Source of the DNA: Apteryx mantelli
Lineage: Eukaryota; Chordata; Aves; Apterygiformes; Apterygidae
DNA length: 64,000 bases
Assembly: GCF_036417845.1 (NCBI RefSeq)
Contig: NC_089980.1
Span: forward strand, 117,577,169 to 117,641,168
Direction: 5' to 3'
The notes beneath the pieces were generated by a model. That model ran no database searches and was not told where the DNA came from. It saw only the letters and a list, made by a program, of their open reading frames with translations. Of the stretch, positions 1-15,227 are shown piece after piece. Made by a program: the position numbers and the translations under genes. Each line of letters opens with the position of its first letter. Positions within the stretch are counted from its first letter, which is position 1.

Positions 1-1885
1 CTGATGTCATGCAGCTGATGGTACATCAAGCAGATATCCTCCTCTTAGCTCTGAATATGCCAGCTCTGGTATGAGAAGTAGCGGAAGTGTGTGAGGACAA
101 TGTTTCATTCAAACTCACTAGCTCAAAGGCAAAGCTAAATAGTGTGAAAGATCATCACTAAGGTACCTGCATCACTTATGGCACCTGAACTAGTACACAC
201 TGAATAGGCAGAAATGTACCTTCGCCTGGTGCTGGTTTAAGTACCTCCAATTCTCAGAGCATTCAAAGACTCTAAACAGCTACCCCTCATAGTTGCTTTT
301 GCCATCTCACATGACTATGCCCAAACCTTTCATCTCACTCTAATCCCAAACTTTTTATGAGACTTCCTGTACTTTTACTCTTCCTCTTTCATAGATAATA
401 ATATCTAGTATTTGCATAAATCAGCGATGACCAAGTTTAAAGGTAAAGAAAGTTTGGTCAGTTATGTTTTCTCCTTGGAGACAGGTCACCTCTCCAGTTT
501 TCTGTATCCGCTTTTTATCTGCCATATTTCAGTGCCCGTGTGGTACATCTGGCGAAAGAAAGGCTAGTCTTTATGCACCAAATATTGCTCTTATTGATCT
601 TAACAGTGAAAAGAATGAGGTATTTAAAGAGTTTTGAAGAGAGTTGATTTCTAGTACTGTTTTTTGTTTATATACAAGCCAGTGTCCAGCACAAAATAAT
701 TTTTTGATCATATTTTAGGTTTTCTATGCATTCTTAACAAGCCCACTCAATTGAACGAGGCAGATGATGTAGTACAACTGTGTTTAACAAGTTAAAACCT
801 GTCAGCTGAGCAGTCACAATTTACTGTTTGCATTCCCAGGGTCCTCTGCGGGCAGCCTGAACCTTTCCAGCCTAAGTGGCTGCCTGTACCTCCCAGGAGG
901 AGGGAGCTCCATGGGAATCCGTGGTGGGACCAGGCTGGCAGGTGGTAGCTCGCATAGCTGTGGTGTCTCAGCGGCTTTGGAGCGTTTGTGAGTGTCCGCA
1001 AAGGCACTGAGATACCCACATTCATAACAGAGGAACCATGTACGTGCGAGTGTGTTAAAGCTAGGGTTGAGCCTGTCATGGGATGCATGTTTTGTAACAA
1101 CCATCCCTTTGTGGCACAAGAGCTTCAAAAACAGAAGTAGTGACAACTTTAACATTCCAGAGCCTATTGTTAATGATGGATGAAAGGGAAGTCAAAGGAT
1201 TGGTAGTCAGAGAGGGAGTTTCATAACCTCCCCTTCTGCGCACTAGAATGACGAACGTGAACATCCCAAAATTGTTATCCCCACTTACAGTGGATTTTGC
1301 TTTCTAGAAGGTCTGCCAAGTAAGACCTGTACTCTGACACCTGTGTCTTTGTTTCAACTACTGTTTATCCGTTTTGCTGTTATAGCTACTTTTCTTCTCT
1401 TCACTTAAAATTGTTCAGAAATGGTCCCTACACTTCAATGAAGTGTTGTTTCTTTCCATATTATTAATAGTGGTCGTCCCGCTTCCAAGGTAAGGTCTCT
1501 TTCTATAGTTTATAAAGGCAGGTGCTTTTATAGCATGAGCAGATTTGCTTTCAGTGACCTTTAAAAATGATTTGTTCTAATTATCTTATATACCAAGAGT
1601 TGGAACAGTCAAACTGCATCAGTAACTTTGCTTCACATAAATGTATTAGTATCTACAATGCAATTAGAAATGTTAAACCTTACTGCTAGAGGAAAATCTA
1701 CTTTTCCACTGTCAGCTTTTTTTGAAAACATCAAGCAAACTTTTTAATTAATTAAAGTAGCACATTTTAAATATTTTTATGAAGAATATAATAATGACTT
1801 GAAGTAGGCACTGAAATATTCATCCTAATAAAATACTGGCAACATTTTGGAGATATTATAAACAGTCATATAGTCATATATGACT
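1..1885. other. intergenic, no gene recognised
   Basis: AT-rich sequence with a moderately GC-richer patch at about 820-1080. Overlapping short open frames in that patch have no recognisable domain and look like chance. Confidence 0.6.
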
Positions 1886-1960
1886 CTAAGGCCAGAAGAG
1901 ACCATTATGATCGGTTAGTCCAACTTCCGTGTAGAACATGTGCCACTGGACTTTTCACAA
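1886..1960 (-). mobile_element. ancient CR1 3' fragment
   Basis: The plus strand reads GGCCAGAAGAGACCATTATG followed by a TTAGTCCAACTTCC-like stretch, the antisense of an old CR1 3' end. It is short and diverged. Confidence 0.55.
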
Positions 1961-4900
1961 TATGTGCATGAAATTCATTATTTCTCTTTGACTTACAGCC
2001 CTTTTTACCAGAATATTTCATGTGCTATTTTTTTTTTACCATGACACACCATTATTTAAACATACAGCAATGAATACTGTCTCATCCAGTCAATGAACAG
2101 TAGTTTTATTTTAATAGTTGCTGTTGAACAGCCTGCCTAACTGCTGATGGAAAAGAACTACTAGTTTATCACTGTCAGTTGTGAATAAATCACTACTCAT
2201 TCATTTTCTTTCTTTTTTTTTTCTGTTTTATGTTGCTGCGTTTACTTTCTTTCAGAAGCTGATCTTTTAGTTGAAGAAACCTCCTCAGATGATTGTCACC
2301 TTGCAGCATTGTTGGGCTAAGCCACCTTTGTATCTCAGACTTATGAAAGCGATGCATCATCCTGTCCCTTCCCTAAGCTGCTCCATCAGCAATATAGCTC
2401 CTTTTCTCTTCGTGATCACATAAACAATGCCAGAGCTGTATCAAAGAAAGAGTTTTTCTGTTACTTATGGGCAGCTTTCAACGGCTGGTCACAGCAGGCC
2501 AAGCTGGTTATACTGCTGAAACTTCAGTGTTGACTGTCATGACCTGTCAGCTCCCCATACAGTGTAGGGACAGTGCTGGCTTCAAGTTCAGTGTCAAGCA
2601 CAAGTGGGGGAAGCTCATGTGTGAAGGGAGAATTTGGGCACAAGGAAGAAGACATCCATCAAGTTCTGCTCTGAGGTCAATCTGATGCAGCAGATAACCA
2701 GTATGAGATAATAACCACTGAGTAACAGAATGACATCTGTCGTAGGATGGAATGAATTGCCCTCTAGAGATGCGTTTTGTCTTGCTATTAAGTGTCAATG
2801 ATTAATCTGAATTACACATCTTACTTTCAGATGCTAAAATTACAGAAAACAAATCCCATCTTAATCTGCAATATTTCCAGGAGAAAAGGGGGAGCAAAAG
2901 CATTGGAAGATGTTATAAGAAAAAAATCCCTTACCACTTGCTTCTCAAGAACAGATTATTTAACAACAACAGATTTTTTTTTTTTTGCTTTAACTTCCTT
3001 AGAACATGTATATATTTCAGCTATCTGAAGTATATCTTGAATTTTGTAATTTTTCACTTGATGTAACAAGCATTTGTAAAGCATTCCTTGCCTTTGAATT
3101 TTAACTGCATTTTGAAAATTGGAAGAAAAAGTCAGTATATGAAAAAATGTTACTAAATAATATATCATGATCTCTGTAAAACAGTATTACCCTCTGGAAA
3201 GCAAATAGTCAACAAAGTTTCCTTTTAGAGGCATGTATGCTTCACAAAATATCTATCTACCTGACTAGAAAATATCTATGTAAAATCCAAGATACAAAAT
3301 CTTTCAACACAACTTTTAAATAGCAAACTGAGAAAGGAAAGCATTTATGGATCTTCAAAATTTTCTCAGCTGTATTTCAAATTCGTTGCTGAAATGCTCC
3401 TGAAGATGTATATAGTTTGTTATTAACAAGTCTATAAGAATGCAACTGTTTCATTGCCAGCATTTTCTTAAGTCTGAATATGGACTGTAAGTGCAATAGA
3501 AGTGGACTTTTTATTTGCTATATTGCAAAGAGGCTTACACAACCCTTTTGAGCAGTCTGGTTATCACATAAATAAAAAAGAAGATCCATTTGGCTGGTAC
3601 AATCAGGAGGAATGCAAAGCTCCCACGCCTGCCTTCAGTAATTGATGAAGTGGGTCAGTGACATTTTACAGGGCTGTGATTGAATTGGACCCTTGAGGAT
3701 AAATAGCACATGAACCTTTTCCGTCAGCTCTTTAGTAAGTTAATATCGGCAATTCCAATTTAGTGCTTATGAATGAAAGTATTGCAGGCTAAGTGAAATA
3801 AAAGAACAGCCACGGCAATTGTCTTTGGTTGGTGTTCTTTCTGCAAGCATTATTTAATCGAATGAAAAGCAGAGACCTCATCTGTCAAGTTAATACATGT
3901 GACTGGGCTGGTTCTGGGCAGGAGGTAGTGTTCTGGAAGAATTTAGAATTTGTTGTATAAGTAAAAATGCAGATTTTTAGCAGAAGTGCTTGTCCTTAGC
4001 CTATTTGGGAAATATTCTTGTTGATTTCTTGGTGACGTGGTACATTGAATAGTTGTGAGGTTTCAGATGCATGTTAGTGTTTACAGAGTCTATTAATAAT
4101 TTACTGTGAAAGGAAATATTTTATTAATGTCATCTGAAATCAATGCACAAAATTAAAATGAAGCATTCCCAATTGTTTAACTAAGCTATGGGACATGGTT
4201 GGAGAAAACAGGTATTTAATTTTAAGAATACATTGTTCATTTATTTTTAAACATTTCATTTAGGCATAAATGAAATTATTTCATGCTGTCATTATGAATA
4301 TTTAATTTCTTCTACTAACTTCGATGTCGCATATAACTTTTATACTAACACACTTAATTAGCTTTTGGCTTCAACTGAATGAACCTGGTGCTCACTAAGA
4401 AATCTGCATGAGTGTGTACAAGTAAACTGATATTAGCAGTTCCATCAGACTTCATTTCACAGCAGTGTTTACCACCATTTGGGCCTTCCTGGGCTTCGTC
4501 TGTGCTAGTGAACTGGACAGGGAGAGGTCATAGGCTCAGTCTCTAGCTCTATGAATATCCATAGTGTTAATTGCTAGCACACTCCCTGATATAATTTTGG
4601 CCCATGACAGGTATCATTTTCCCAGACAGTGCTTGAGCACAGGTTGAGGACAGCGTAGGGCTGTTCCGATGGGCTGTATGGGCAATTCTACCCTGTTTTG
4701 GAATAGAAGAGGTTTTAGTCATATAGATGCAAGCCATACCATGTCACTTGTCCTGAGGGACAAAGAAGGAGGTCTGACCTATTTTATTTACTAGTAAAGA
4801 CGCAGACATACCTCCATGCCTACTTTAAGATCTGCCTCCATTTGCATAAATCCTCTTTCTCCGCAGCATGCCGTGAATCTGAGGGGACATCCGCAGGTTA

Positions 4901-7900
4901 CACCGGTCCCTGCTGAAGGATCTCATGGGGTCGATGATGGCTCTAGACTGGGCTTTAAGAAACACCGTCAAGTCTAATGCAAAGCTTTGGGGACATAAGG
5001 ACAAATTCTACAAAACTAATTCAGGCAAAAGACCCATTGGATTCAACAAAAACTTTGCCACAGTAAGGCTTGGGGATTAGCTCTGTGGCCATCGAAAATG
5101 TAAATCTTAGGGAATGGGGAGTCCTCACAAATGTTTGAACATCCACTTGCTTTTCCTACAGTTAGCCACTGTGCTTGGCTTGAATAACTGGGGGCAATGT
5201 GGACTGCTGCTTTAGAAATACGGGGGCCTGGATGTAATGATGGATTTGCCAGGTGAGTGAGGAGAGAGCAGTCATCCCCTTATAGGCAGAGCATATGCTC
5301 AGTGTCATGCACAGATCTTCTGTCACCACTGTGGCTGCATCCAGCCCTGTGAACTTGTGCCTTTCCTGCACATGTGGTGAGAGTTCAGGCCCAGGTGTCC
5401 ATAATTGTGGGACATATACTTTCTACATGTGATGAATAGTTTTACCGAGAAGCAGTGTTAATCTGTCTGATGAAAACTTTTTTCTTTGGAAACCTTAACA
5501 CTAGATAATGAAAAATGTTTTTGTTTTTGTGCCTGTTTGCATATGTAATATCTGGGAAAAAGCATTATTAGCTTTTAATAATTGTGTGAGAGCAGACTCA
5601 ACTACCTAAGCCTTCTATCTCTAAGCATCCAGCATCATCCCATTATATGATAGGCATATTAATTCAAGCTAGTTGGGACTTTAGGTGAATTACTGTGTTC
5701 ATTCCTTGAAAACATACTAATTTGCAAGTACGAATTTGTTTCAGGAAAGCTTTTATCCTCAGAATTTTTTAACATCAACATGTGAGGAGCAAAGAGGTAA
5801 AGAAAGCCCCCCTAGAGAAAGTCCATTAACCCAGTGCATGGTGATCGTATTTGAAGTATAGGATTCATTAACATGTGGGACTGCAGTTCTCTTTCTCTCT
5901 TTCTTCTTTTTGAAAATCCTACTTTCACTCTAGCATATAATGAAAAATAACTTCAAAACCTTTGGGTTTTTTGTGTGTTGTTTTATGCAACAAAATTCTT
6001 GTTTTCCAGCCAGTCGAGACGAATCAGTGTAATCCTGCTTTTGGAATTAGAGTACTATCTACTACCACTATTCCACGCCTATCATCTATCTTGGGTGACC
6101 ATGCTTTGCAGGGGCAGGAAACTATGACTGAGGCCAAGCTGTTGCAAAGTGTACTGTTCACTTCAGTAGCTCACTTACCTAAAAGAGCAAATGCTTCACA
6201 AAGAAATCCTCGCAGAATTTTACCTTTACCCTTAAGCCATGGAATGCTATTGGATCCTGCACTGTACTCCTTCCACACGATTGTCCTTGCCAGGATTTAT
6301 AATTATTTATTTTAAAAGGGCATTTGGATATCAATGGTGTCAGTAAGTTTGCCTGCCAAAGAATATGACACCCTGGACATGTATTTAAAAACATAGTGCA
6401 ATAGGAGTTATGAAACCTATATTTTCCTAAGCATCTCCCATAGTTAATCACCATTAGGGAGACCAATACCTTTAGGAGTCTCTAAAACATCACTGTTATA
6501 AGTATTGACAGTGGTGCACTCAGCACCTTTGGCAGCCCTCTCAAATGCATCTCCCAGTAAGGCCAATGGCAAAAATCTCCAAGTTCAACAGCCTTTATCT
6601 AGCAGTTTGGATGGAGTCAAAACTGCGACTGCTGCCTTCAGTGTTAGCTAGCATCAAATCCTGTAACTTACAGGGAAAGGCTTTCATATCAATAAAGTAC
6701 CATATAATGAGCTCCGGTTAAGGCTAGGATTATATCTTGGCCAACAATATGGTTAGAAAATGGAGGTCAAATATTCTTTCATTTCTAGTAACTTTGAAGT
6801 GACTGCTCATATGCTTGTAAATCTTATACTGTAAAAGTAACTTACAAACTGTTTACTTTGTTTAAAATAGGAATCCCAAACATGAAATACATTTATTCAG
6901 TTTTAAAAATGACAAATATAAACTGTCTGAAAATTAATTACTTGTTTCTTGGGATATCTGTAAACTTCTTGGATCCTGAAAAACCCTGAACTTAAATTAC
7001 TAGACTGAAATGTTACCCTATCCCACTTTGCCATGGTAAAACTCCCATTGAAGTCAACTGGAGTTTTGTAACATTTATTTTCTTTGATGCTGTGTATAGA
7101 ATTTGTTCATTTTGATAAAATTTCTGGTAAATAGGTTCCATATCATATACACAGGGCTCTTTATTACTTTTATGGTAATATTTTGGGTCTTCACTTTTAT
7201 CTGTAAAATATTGACAACTTTTTGATCTGGAAGGAGAGAGAGAACAAATGAACTGAAAGGCATGAAACAGGCTCTAGGAACAAATTTAACTATAAGTCTG
7301 TGAGATTACATTATAACTCAGGTTGTAAATTACAATTTCTGAATGATTTTATGTCATTATCTAATTAACATATGTTAACTGGCCATTCACATGTATGTCT
7401 GTGTGGCTGACATAGCATTATTCATTGCTCCTTCAGCTTTCCATGTGGCTTCTAGAGATGTCAGAGACTTTCTTTGTTACAAGTCAATACATTTGAGGTC
7501 ATCTGCAAAATCTGAAATGCATCTACAATTTTTACATTATTAATGCCAAGTAAAAAACATTGTAAGACAAAAAAAATGGCCAAAATTGGAAAAGGAAGGA
7601 TGTTTTTCTTCTTTTCCTATGAGAAAATGTCTGTGAAAATAAAAATAAAAAAGTGTCAGCAGTCATTTCCAGCTTTTTCTTTTAAAATCCAAAGTAACAT
7701 TTCTATTATTGAAACTTACATGAAGCAGAATATTTGCCTTTTGTTTGAAAAGTTTTCTTTCTTCCTCTAATTTTGATACTCTTGTTCAAAATAGGAAGCT
7801 TAGGAGTAAACCAGCCACAGGATAGATATTCACACTGCTAAAAAATAATTTTCTGTTTAAAAAAACAGTATTAATGGAAAATTTTCACCAGCTCAGCAAG

Positions 7901-8114
7901 TATAATTGTGGAGAATTTATATAATTGCTTGTGCTTTCACTTCAAGAAAAATAAACTATAGCTGTAAAAAATAGATGAGTGAAATATATTAAAAATCAGT
8001 GCTTTTTTGTATAGCTGTACACTTCCTCACTTTTCAAGACCTTTTCTCTGAAATATCAGTGAGCTAATGGTCCTCCAGGGGAAAATTTTTGGGGTGCACA
8101 AATGGAAGAAGGTT
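1961..8114. other. intergenic, possible conserved non-coding sequence
   Basis: No gene was recognised. Two stretches, about 3610-3930 and 4090-4450, are rich in TAAT-type motifs with few repeats and could be conserved regulatory elements. A GC-richer patch at about 4490-5390 holds nothing identifiable. Confidence 0.5.
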
Positions 8115-8206
8115 AGATACAGAGGATACTGCCTGACAGCAGGAATGTGGAATAGATGATTTCTTGAGGACTTTTCCAGCTTATGTTTTCTATGAATCTA
8201 TGTTTT
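8115..8206 (+). mobile_element. ancient CR1 3' fragment
   Basis: A stretch around GAATAGATGATTTCTTGAGG and CTTTTCCAGC, ending in TTCTATGAATCTATG, matches the CR1 3' end in the sense direction with many changes. Confidence 0.65.
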
Positions 8207-11200
8207 CATAAGGTTGTTCATTTGACACTTTACATCAATTCTACCACCAGAATTAGATGGAGGCACATTAGCAAGATAAGTAAATACATGAAATGCAAAG
8301 CTCAATGTCTGTGTAAACATCACTGAGTCCTCAAGGAATATAGTAGAAGTGACTATCTGAAAGATAATTCTAACTGACAGCAAGACGACAGCAAAACATG
8401 CTTTAATAAATACATAAGAGCAGATTAATATGCCATAATTTCAAAATCCTAACAAGAAGTTGGGTTGCCAGTTGGAAGCCTGTATGCTTTTGAAATTTAT
8501 CAATAGCAGTTTTATAGTATTTGCAGCACACACTGAGCTACAGTACTCATTGTGTGTCCTTTAAATGATGAATGTGTTTGTCTCTCACAGTCTTATGAGC
8601 ATAATGATTTGTTTGCTTTTCTTTGCTTCTGCTGCTCAACCATATTACAAAATTTAATCTATTAAACAAAATAAAATCCAATCAAACAAAGAGGTAATAA
8701 GTGTTTAGAAGCTTGAAGCTAGGTTGCTAACAAGACTGTTTATTGGAACAAATTTTGAATGATATAATTATCAGTTAAAATAAAAGGTTTGTATTGTATG
8801 CAAAATACATCAATTTCCTCCAGTTAGGCACTTAACCCATCCATTTATTTTCCTTTCATATAATAATGGATCATATTTCAATAACACAGCCATCATGAAC
8901 TATTAAGGTGGTAAAATAAAATTTAGTAAAAAAAAATCCTTGAAATTGTTGTGATTTATCAGAAGCTTAATCAGTTCTGAAAACTGTTTTGAGATCTATA
9001 CTGCAGAGATTTAATCTTGAAAAGAAATGTTTTTTGTTTTCATGTAAGCATTTCTAGTATATCTTCTGAAAGCCTGATGTATTGAACTTCACAAGAAGTA
9101 AGAAGAGGAGGTGCAATGCAGTAGTTCCCAAACTGACCGGAAAGAAAGTTTATTAGCACCTAGTCCTCTGAATCAAGTACCCACCTACAGTTTCAAAGAT
9201 TAGGTGTTTGCAGCTCTATTTGTGAGCTGAGAATTTAATGAAACAGGATTTGATGAATTCTAAAATGTTTTTTGTTCAAGATGTTTCCATCTTGAAATTA
9301 AGTTGCTATATATACATATGTGGAAACAAAAGGTCTTCTTTTTCCAGTTATCTCCCTTGTTGTTTTTCTTTGTACTTTTTTAAATGCTGAAAAGTAGGAA
9401 GAGATTGAAACAGAGACCCCCAAAGTTATGACAATGCTAATGTGACAAAAAGCAAAGGACATAAGAATGTTTTGTTCATATGCTTTCCTTCAACCAAGTT
9501 GTATAGAAACTAGCCTGTATATCTGTTTTTCCTTTCTTCATCTTGATAGAACTACTGCTAAATACACTGCAAATAGAAGTTTTATACAAACATACCTGTA
9601 TTATATATATTTCATGAAATCATGCTATTTTTCATACTGAACAGTGCCCCAAAGTGATATAATAAAACTTGCCATATTATTTGCAGTATTTAATAATATA
9701 TCTATATTTCTAAAGTACAAACACTTCAAAATTGGTGATGTGGTCTTATAAGCACTCATTTCATTGACAATTCGGAGAATGTCATTGATGAAGAAAGACC
9801 ACCATTTAGGTAGTCTGTATATGTATGTATGTATCTATTTTCCAAGATATATGGGGGGATCAAGAAGTTTGCTGCAATATTAGTTCAGAGCACTTTTAAG
9901 GAAGATGCAAACATTGTAATGTTCTGTTAAGGATACAAATAAAAGCTTGAGAAAAAATGTTAATAGAATGCTTTTAAACATGCAATAGAAATTCATCAGC
10001 ATTAGAAAAAGTAAATCTAACTACACCAAGGTTAAGAGCAAATCAGGGATCTGGGACTGAAAAGATTTGAGAAAAATGAAAAATGAGAATCAGACAGGAT
10101 CTGAGTATCTGAGAGATATGTGGATTATTTCGTGGTGAATTAATAATTGTTCCATTTGATTTGTTTACAGGAGGGGATTAGGAGGGCGAGAAATCAGATC
10201 ATATACATTAGTCTGCTGACTAAGACTGCAGGGTTCAGAAGTCTGACTAAAGATAATGGATTATAAAAGTTTTTCATGATCCGGTTTTCTGATAACCTGT
10301 TTATTCTATATTCATTATGATACAGACACCACTAGTGATACACACAACCTCGGAAAATAACATCAGCTATAATCTGGGATGTGCTGGCCATAAGAATTAA
10401 TTAATTCAGTCGTATATACTAGACAAATATTCAAAGCTGAGTTAGTATTAAAAAACAGATTTGTTTACCCCTTATCCCATCAGGGTTGGTTTTATGTCAT
10501 TCTCTACAGCATGAGCTCAGTAAATGCAGTGTAAATCTATATCTTTTCCCTCTTATCCAAAAGTGTTGCTGATTTATACCTCAGATTCCATCCCTGTGAA
10601 GTTCCTTGTGTAATGACAAAATACGCTTTTTAATCTCATGAGAATATATATCTAGCAAATATGACTCAACCATATATAGATATGTTTAGGAGCACAGTGT
10701 TATTAAATGTGTATACTACCTTCTTAATCATAGGAGTTAAGGGGAAACTTGAGAAAACTAGGATTTTTTGGTATGTTTTTCTTCTCCTTAATCTAATCAG
10801 ACAGCACTAAAAGCCCAAGAGATATATAAATTTCAGTAACTAGTCATATTAAACCAGTGTTTACTTAGGTGATTTATATGAGATAAATAAGTAATTACTC
10901 AAAAGACATTAAAAAATGGAATATATGAGACTGCATGTGAGCAAACTAACACAAGGTAGAGAGCTTGGCTGGTGCATATTTAATAAGAAGAATTCCCTGT
11001 GCCTTTATATCCTATTCCATTCTATAGAAGTCCTTATATCACCTTTATTACCATAGTAACTCAGTACTTTGCAGTCTTCTCCTTCTATTCATTATATTAT
11101 TTTGTCAGTTTGGCAAAGAAAAAAGTGTTTCCCTGATCACCCACCATTTGGTATTCTGCCTTGTGAGCATCCTGCTGAGAAGTGCTGTGAATAATGTAAT

Positions 11201-14200
11201 ACTTCAGCAATCTTCTACAGAACTAGAAGAAGTGATCCCTGATTTATGTTATTGCACAATCAATTTGTCATTGTGTTTCGTCCTAATAATTAAAAAGGAA
11301 TTAATCATGAGTGCTTAACATCTCTTAATCACTTGATAGACATTTCTATAGCCTTTTGAGTCTGGAGTATTAATTACTGTGGTCATAAACCTTGCACAGA
11401 TTGAAGACTGGCTCTAAATGGTCTCAAGGAACCAAGTTAAAACAAAATGCACGTTAACTTATTTGGATTGACTTGAGGGTATTTATTTTATCTTCCTATA
11501 TTATAGTACCCCCAAAAGGAGGGAATTTGCCCAGAAAGTATGTTTTGTAGCTGCACTTTGCTATGTTATTAAAATATGAACAGCCATAACAGGCCAGAAA
11601 TAATAAGAAGAAGGTATTTTCATTCATATCTATATCTAGTCATTTTCCTATGGGCTATAGTACAGGAAATTAGATGAATGTGCAGCTACTAATTGAATGT
11701 TACATACTCTAAGGGTACATGCAACAGTTAAAAGAACATAGAAAATTTTTAATCGCTAGTTTCCTACAGACAGGAATGGCAAAGATTATAATGGTAAATT
11801 AAAACATCGTTTAATGTATTAAACTCAAAAAATCAGAATATTTCATTTAAATATTTTTCCAAGATACCATCTCCAAGCAGTGTGTCTACAGGCTTTGTCG
11901 AAAAGCTTGAGTCTATCTGCATACATATATATATATTATTACTTTCAAACAAAGCTGACATTTCTGGGGTTTGATCATTTAGCTGCAGAATATGCTTACA
12001 TGTGTCTTATGATTCCTATTTTTTATCACGTATGGTGAAGCAGTCTTCTCCTATGTTAAAATAACTTTATTAAATTGCCAAAACACTTCAGGTTTATCAT
12101 TACTGATTAACCCTCGGATATGATAGCTATGCTGGATGATCCAGAGAAGCATTTTAGTTTGGATTCTAAGTGGAAGTTTACAAAATCTACCTTTTGATGT
12201 GTTTTTATTCTTAATATAACTGAGTTTATACACAATTTTGCTTAAGGGTATTAGTAAAGCCTCAGAAATAAATAAGAATATGTTTTTACAATTATAAAGT
12301 AGTATTGGCGTGACAATAGATAGCTAGCCACATTAAACTCTACAATAAGAAATTTAATTTAAATCACCATATTAGTTTCAATCCATTAAAATTTCTGTCA
12401 TGACTTGTGCAGTTTTACTCCATTAATTTCAATCGTGATCTGTTCTTTCTGAAAGGAGGAAAGCAAGGTACAAATAAAAGAGTACCACATTTAACCCACA
12501 GCACTTCAGCCCAGAACTGTAAAAAACATACAGCTCATGACCAATGTGTGACTGTATGTGCTAATTAGTAGGTAGGTGGGACCAGACCCCTGGTTAATAC
12601 AGCCTCATAGAGCTTCAGGCAGGATCCGGCTCGCAGATTTTAAAACCTGAGATGAGAAGTGACTGGAGCAAACTAAACTGTTCAAACAATGCCTAAATAC
12701 TAATTGTGACATTTTCTGCAAATACAGAGTTAAAGACTGATCTAGAAAGATGAACTCCAAATGTACGGAAGTTTGTTTATTCAGCACCACAGAGTCAGTG
12801 TTCCTTTCTTTTCCCCTTGCCTCAAATGGCATTTGTATGCACTCCCCACTGCAGGGAGCTCTCCTAGCAGGGTTTTCCCACCAAGGTTACTGGTTACCTT
12901 TCTCATACTCCTCTGCTTACTCTTTTCCTACTCACCTGATACCCGAGCATGATTAAACACAACCGAAGAAAAAAATAGGCTCCAGTGCTGCATTCTTGTG
13001 AAATTATGATATTTATTGTTAGACTACAGGGAGAGCTTGTTTAGCCAAATGAACAAAAAGACAGAAATACTTAAGAAACTGTATACCTGTGAACTTTCTA
13101 CTGTACCCATTGCTCTTTATTTACTAGTTAATCTCATGTTAGTTGTGTTGAGTTTAGCTTTTTGAGACATACACTTAAAAAACACAAACCTGCTCTTGCT
13201 GCAGAAATTCTGAACCACAAAAACTTCTGTTTTGGCAAGATGGTAATCTTCAATATGGTTACAAGGTTACCCACAACGATATCCACCCTAGCTCCAGTTC
13301 GCATGAGCCACACAGCTTCACAGTTCTTAACACAAACGCTTCCAGAGAGCCTATCTCAGTGTGGGTGCCAAGCAAGAATTCAGTGTAACGCTTCTGAAAA
13401 AATGAAACTTTCAGATTGTGATGGGACAATGAAGTATCAACTTAAAAGAAAACTTTCCCAAATAGTGGCAGAAAAGTTTTCTTTTACAGGTGTGTTAATA
13501 TGAATTGTAATTATTTATAATTTCATATAGAATGTAGTTTTAAAAAACACAACAAGTCTTAGCTGCTTCAGGAAGTGAGTCAATTTTGTTTCACTTTGAT
13601 TATTTGGCAAGCATATATCTGCATGTTATTGTGTACATTTTATTCTGCACGTCCATCACGAGAACTTGAATGTGATTACGTTTGGCCCAGTAGGTTTATA
13701 TCTTTTTGAATGATAACATTACTTCACTTGAACAGTTGTTAGGGCTGCAGAGATGTAACTACAATTGCTAAATGGGATAATGAAAAATGAATGAAGTGAA
13801 AGAACCCCTGGAGGCTTCTTGATGGTTACTCTTTCAAGTAATGCACTCTTCTAACTCTGTCAGCTCATCACAACAGACAATTATTTAGGGAACTGTGTGA
13901 ATGCTACTGCTTCACAACTCTTACAGCCTCTCAGAATATAAAGTGTTCATTATACAATATATGTCATAAATAGACATTTTCCTGTTTTCTGCAAGCATTT
14001 CTCATTACAATGGCTTATCTCATTACAATATTCCAAATGGGAAAGCAAAGACATAAAGTAGCAGCTTACTGTTTGGGTTTATATACTATTTGCAAATTCT
14101 GTGTATGGCTATAAACAAAGCTAACCAAGTAGGCTGATTATCACTTATATTCTCCCCAGGATAAACTAATGCTGTGACATTTCATTCTTACCCAGTATCT

Positions 14201-15227
14201 TTTAATAGGTCAGAAACAGTAATGCCATTGCTAATGCTGCTAGGTGTTTCAACACTGAATATAAATGTATGCAAAAATAATTATAGTTTTGTAGCATTGT
14301 AGGTGTAACTTATGAGGCATACGTTACAACTTAAGGAAGTGTAATCCTCGCAACACCATTAGGATCACTTGCAAAAATATGTGTTATCCAAGGAAGGGTT
14401 TGTCCTGCTCCATTCTTCTGTGGAACTTTTACAAACATGCTTAAAGGACATCTGTATATTATTATTTATCAAAAACAGAGCAGAAATAAATATTTGAAGT
14501 GAAATATAATATATATGATGAAAAAGCAATAGGGATAATCTTCCTTGTCTTATAAAGGCTGATAGTCCCTCCAAAGGCAAGGAAGATCCAAATACTTTCC
14601 CAGAAATGTTCTAACCACTCCAGAGGCTGTGTGAAACAAGAAGAGGCCATTGTCTGCACCCTTGACAGTGCAGAGGTACAGTGACGGGAAGAGGCAATAA
14701 GTGGTCATGGATCAGTGTATGACATTCCAGGGTGTAAGGAGATGACAGGAAATCTAGCCTACAGATACCACATAGATCTTTTTCATTACTTTTTCAGTAA
14801 ATAAAGCCATTGAGCAATAACACTTTCCAGGACATAGAGTGGCAGCTATGCCCCTTATACCTGGAATAGCCAGGTATAAGCCACCCCTTTTGGTGGTTAC
14901 AGTCCATCAAAACTCTCCTAAGGAGCATCTGCTTCTGATCAAGGGTATCAGCACTGAACATTAACTTGTAAAATTTATGCAACAGATGTGTCCCTATCAA
15001 GAACCTTACCACAATCTCAAATTGTGGTATGTTGAAAACAGTGCACTGTAAATAGGGAACGGGAAGAAAAGAAGACTTTTAGAATTGTGATTTTATTCAG
15101 AATTTTACCCTTTTGAAAATATTCAGATAATATTCAACATACTCAAGAGTAGATGAAGTTCATAAATTCCTCTTCCATTTTAAACTATTCTAGGTATTTA
15201 CCTAGTGCCATTGAGGACCTAATAAAG
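8207..15227. other. intergenic, nothing recognised but simple sequence
   Basis: AT-rich desert with short AT and TATG runs. An open frame of 113 codons at 13162-13503 on the plus strand has no recognisable motif. Confidence 0.6.
14854..14880. repeat. perfect 11-bp hairpin
   Basis: CTTATACCTGG, a five-base loop AATAG, and CCAGGTATAAG. No T-run follows and no gene is adjacent. Confidence 0.85.

Noticed and set aside
2467..2685. 72-codon plus-strand frame with scattered cysteines
   Set aside because: Not recognised as any family and without splice or promoter support.
5962..6315. 117-codon plus-strand frame
   Set aside because: No recognisable domain, no splice context and AT-rich composition like the surrounding desert.
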